A DNA stretch of 45,702 nucleotides. It comes from Phlegmacium glaucopus (taxonomy: Eukaryota > Basidiomycota > Agaricomycetes > Agaricales > Cortinariaceae). A model generated the notes under the pieces. The model did not search any database and had not been told where the DNA came from. It was given only the letters and a program-made list of their open reading frames with translations. Position 1 is the first letter of the stretch. Every line of letters starts with the position of its first letter. The stretch covers positions 1 to 45,702 of the forward strand of contig MU130075.1 in assembly GCA_015039465.1 (NCBI GenBank), given 5' to 3'. Below, piece by piece: positions 42,765-45,702 of the stretch. Both the position numbers and the translations under genes were made by a program.

Positions 42765-45702
42765 CTACTGTAGAAGAGCAAGAAATTTATCACTGTCCAT
42801 TGACTTCGAAGCTATGTTTGAAAGTTGCTCCAAATCCGCATCTTTGACCATCAATGCCAACAACTGGAATGCTTTGGGTGCGTCAATAGCAATGTCACTG
42901 ATGATTTCAGCAACAGGTGATAGACCTTGTTCAAAGGAGGGGAGTAAAGTTCCTTTGAGACGGCAATGGCAAATAATTACGACACAAGTTTTGCGTCATC
43001 TTCCTTGGATTCAATGGCAGTCGACACAGCTGCCCTCCAATTTGGCAGCAGGTGATGTCGTTTCCACAGGTACGGAGTGGGGTTGGAGAACAAGACATTT
43101 GCTTTGTGGAGGGGGTTCGGTAGCAGCTTTGTCTGACAACAGTGTCAAAAAAAAGTAGACGACTAATCTTATTATGTGGACTCACCCTTATCACTTGCCT
43201 CAGCTCCCTGACTGCTAAGCATTGAGAACATGTTCGAGCTCGAATTCCCTCGCAAGATTGCCTCTCGCTTATTCTCGGCGCCCTTCTTTCCAGCAAAGAC
43301 ACTGCTCGGCCCAAATGTCAAAGGCTGGGCCTTGCTGATTTTTCCAAAGTTGGATAGGTCGCCCGCTTTGGGAGGAGGACGAGGAGGACGAGACCTGCTC
43401 CCAGCAACTGCCCAACCATCGGGGCCAGTTTGTTGAGAAAAGTCACCACGGTCACCACCATGACGTGAACCACCTCGAGACATGCTGATCTATCGTTGGT
43501 AGGACTCCTTCTCTTGAGCGGCTTTCTCTTTCGCAGCCTATATTTATACTCTGTTAAGTATTTCGAGATATCAAAATGAATAATCATGCGTACAGTTTCG
43601 TGAATTTGTGCAATTGTAGTAGGGGCAGCAACAGCATTATGTGCAACCCACTTACGTTCGCGGAGCTCGAGCAGGTCCTAAATGGTATAAAGTTAGATGA
43701 TATGTAAGCTAGATAGGACCAGTGACGCACCTGGAGCATATATTGCATTCGAGGAGTAACATTAAGGCTCTTTGTGAGCTCCTTCATTTGGGAGAAGTAA
43801 ACATCCAGATGGGCACGAGCCTTCTGGGTGTTGAGCATGCTACCGACAGTAGCAAGAAGCTTGCAAAGACTCTCGATTTCCTCCTCTTCCGGGTTATCAA
43901 CGTTATCGGTTCTCTGACGCTTGAAGAGGTACAACAGGATCGAAGTTCTGCATCTGCTGGTTCATGTTATTATTGAAGCCAGAGACATGACCCTGTCCTC
44001 CAGGAACCCTGTTGTTCTCGTTTCGGTTCTCTCCACGCTTACTGCGGACGCGTTTCTGCAACGGCGCACCAGCACCGCCTTGGCTAGCAGTCCTCTGTAG
44101 CATACTGGGCCGATTGCTTGTATATTGCAATGCAGTCGCTCCGCTAACAGAAGCAGCTGGCATAATGTTCTTCACTACTAAGCTTACTGCCGGCACCCAT
44201 CGTGCCGAAATTGCCCATGCTGAAAAGATTGTTGGCACCGGGCTTTCCGAAGCTAGAAGGAGTAAAGCCTAAGCCGATCGAGGGCTGGCGGGAAGGAGGA
44301 GCTGCACCCGATGCACGACGGCCTGACCCGCCTCGAGTCATCGAGTGAGAGTGATCCACGGGCTCGAGACCAATTGCATCCAGAGGAGGAAGTGTTGCAG
44401 GTCTTTCCTTGCAAACCGACATGAATTGTAATAGAAATTCATGATCATATCTGAGGATAAATTTTAGTCGCTGTATACTTCAAAGAAAGTCAGTGGTACC
44501 TGAATTTTCCGTTTTTCGCATTTTGGTTTAGGTCTGGATGAGACCTTCAGGATATGGTACTGTAGCGATATCGGCAATGACACGAGCAGTAGCAAGAGCA
44601 GCAATGGCAGGTGATGAAGAGCTGATAGCGCTTGTCAGATCCAGTGGACCAGGTCGTCATCTGTCCAACGCAGGGGAAGTAATAGAGGTAGTGTTGATGT
44701 GAAGGACGTCTTTAACTTTATCTTTGCCATCTTCTCTTGACTTTGGTGGCAATATCGACCTCCTTACCATCTTCGAGTTCTCCATCCCTTCCATCGTTGT
44801 CGAGTCGAGCTTCAAATTCGGACTCCTCTTCTGGTTCAGGTTCAGGAATTGCTTCAGCCTTGGCCTCAGCAGCAGCAGCCTCCTCTTCCAGCCGAAGTCA
44901 GGTCTCCTCTGCCTCTTTTGACAATCATTCTTGCTCCTCCCGCTCTTCCTTTTCTTTCCGTCCTTGTTCCTCCTTTGCTTTGGCTTCTGCAAGCCGCAAG
45001 GCTTTCTCCTCCTCCTCCTTGGCCTTTAGTATATGTTCTGCCTCTTGCTTTAACTTCAGCCTCTGCTCCTCTTCCTTCAAACGCCAGAGTTCCCGAGCTT
45101 CAGCCTCAATTCATAACCTTGCCCCCTCCTCTCTCTGAAGTCGCTCCTTTAGCTCCGCCTCTACCTTCTCTGACCGAATCCAACCTACAAATCTCATTGG
45201 CTTCTTTGACTTTACGCTCGGCTTCCGCTTTCTCCTTCCTTTCTTTCTCTGCAGCTTCCGTCTTTAGCCTAGCCTCCTTCTCCTGTTCTGCAAGCCGACT
45301 CTTATGCTGATCCTCAGTCTCAATGTGTACGCTTGCCGGTCTCTGATTCGGTGTTCCAGGACTGCCTTGTCTGAGTGCCGAGCTTTGAGGTGACGATACG
45401 GCAGGTGTAGATGGTGTGGGAGTACTCTTAGTTAAATTTTCTAAAGAAACCTCAGTCCCGTCAGCTTTCTTGACTGTAACGGCTTTAGCAGCGGCTCGTG
45501 GTACAAATGTACGTGAAGCAGCATCCAGCCTATTAACGACAGAGATGGAAGGGGTGGAGGGGGTTGGTGGAGGGATGTCAAAAGACTATTCGATGATGTG
45601 TGAGGGCAGGGGGGGGGATGGGAGACGTGGACAGGAGAGGCAATGGCAGGCTCACATTCCACGTTGAAGGTGAGGATGTATCCAAAGGGGGATTTGAGGA
45701 AG
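42765..45702 (-). pseudogene. eIF4G: eIF4G translation initiation factor, decayed and internally deleted copy
   Basis: From the right edge leftward: an Ala/Glu/Lys-rich coiled segment (about 45330-44750); RPGPLDLTSA (about 44655); NAKNGKFR / YDHEFLLQFMSVCKERP, the start of the classic pre-MIF4G block; PPLDAIGLEPVDHSHSMTRG; GGAGAPLQKRVRSKRGENRN; then only the tail of the MIF4G domain (NPEEEEIESLCKLLATVGSM, ARAHLDVYFSQMKEL); WVAHNAVAAPTTIAQIHE; the SRGGSRHGGDRG linker; and the MA3 domain (YLWKRHHLLPNWRAAVSTAI, ISDIAIDAPKAFQLLALMVK, SMDSDKFLALLQ, stop at 42765). About 150 codons of MIF4G are missing after PLQASENR. Stops lie at about 44658 and 42977, and frameshifts near 44700, 44170 and 42934. 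Introns are kept, so it is not a processed copy. The functional gene must be elsewhere. Confidence 0.85.

Overview
The window is nuclear DNA from a filamentous basidiomycete, most likely an agaricomycete. The evidence is many short introns of about 50-60 nt with GTRNGT/AG borders, a Plavaka-type CACTA transposase, a WW-like/multi-pass membrane protein of a family I know from mushroom genomes, a fungal APH-fold kinase and an eIF4G-derived sequence. I cannot name the species. There are no rRNA or tRNA genes, CRISPR arrays or bacterial features that I can see.

Layout. (1) 1-6520, minus strand: the 3'-incomplete end of a long Ser/Pro/Arg-rich, mostly disordered protein in at least eight exons, running off the left edge. 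(2) 7422-38249: a repeat-built accessory region dominated by ten copies or part-copies of one gene family. Six copies can be spliced to a full-length protein of about 425 residues (7422-9154 and 13446-15178 on minus; 20629-22313, 29724-31447, 33200-34922 and 36527-38249 on plus). Four are broken (17438-18888, 22959-23481, 23633-25328, 27850-28840). I do not recognise the family by name. Its product is four tandem modules with the strand/helix order expected of a beta-grasp (ubiquitin/PB1-like) fold. Each module is encoded by two exons split at the same place by a phase-0 intron, and modules are separated by phase-2 introns. The last intron is GC-AG in every intact copy. (3) Interleaved with these copies are one intact WW-like/membrane protein gene (15641-17276, minus) and several decayed pieces of the same gene, an APH-family kinase gene that has landed in the array (26133-27591), two near-identical 1003-bp terminal-inverted-repeat elements in opposite orientation with 7-bp target duplications, and a 211-bp foldback MITE. 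(4) 38250-42557: the truncated 5' flank of another family copy, then a coding-competent Plavaka transposase gene on minus. (5) 42607-45702: a decayed, internally deleted eIF4G copy on minus, and next to the transposase start a separate small eIF4G-derived patch that lacks an intron still present in the larger copy.

How it fits together. The unit that has been multiplied appears to be a divergent pair: WW/membrane gene (minus) facing the four-module gene (plus), with conserved 5' and 3' flanks. At 17221-17438 the two starts are about 160 bp apart. Most units have since lost the membrane gene, been rearranged, or exchanged sequence with each other. The copies fall into three groups by the sequence of exon 2. 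The pattern of recent duplication, mosaicism and intact reading frames suggests a fast-evolving accessory family. Its function is unknown, and nothing in the window fixes it.
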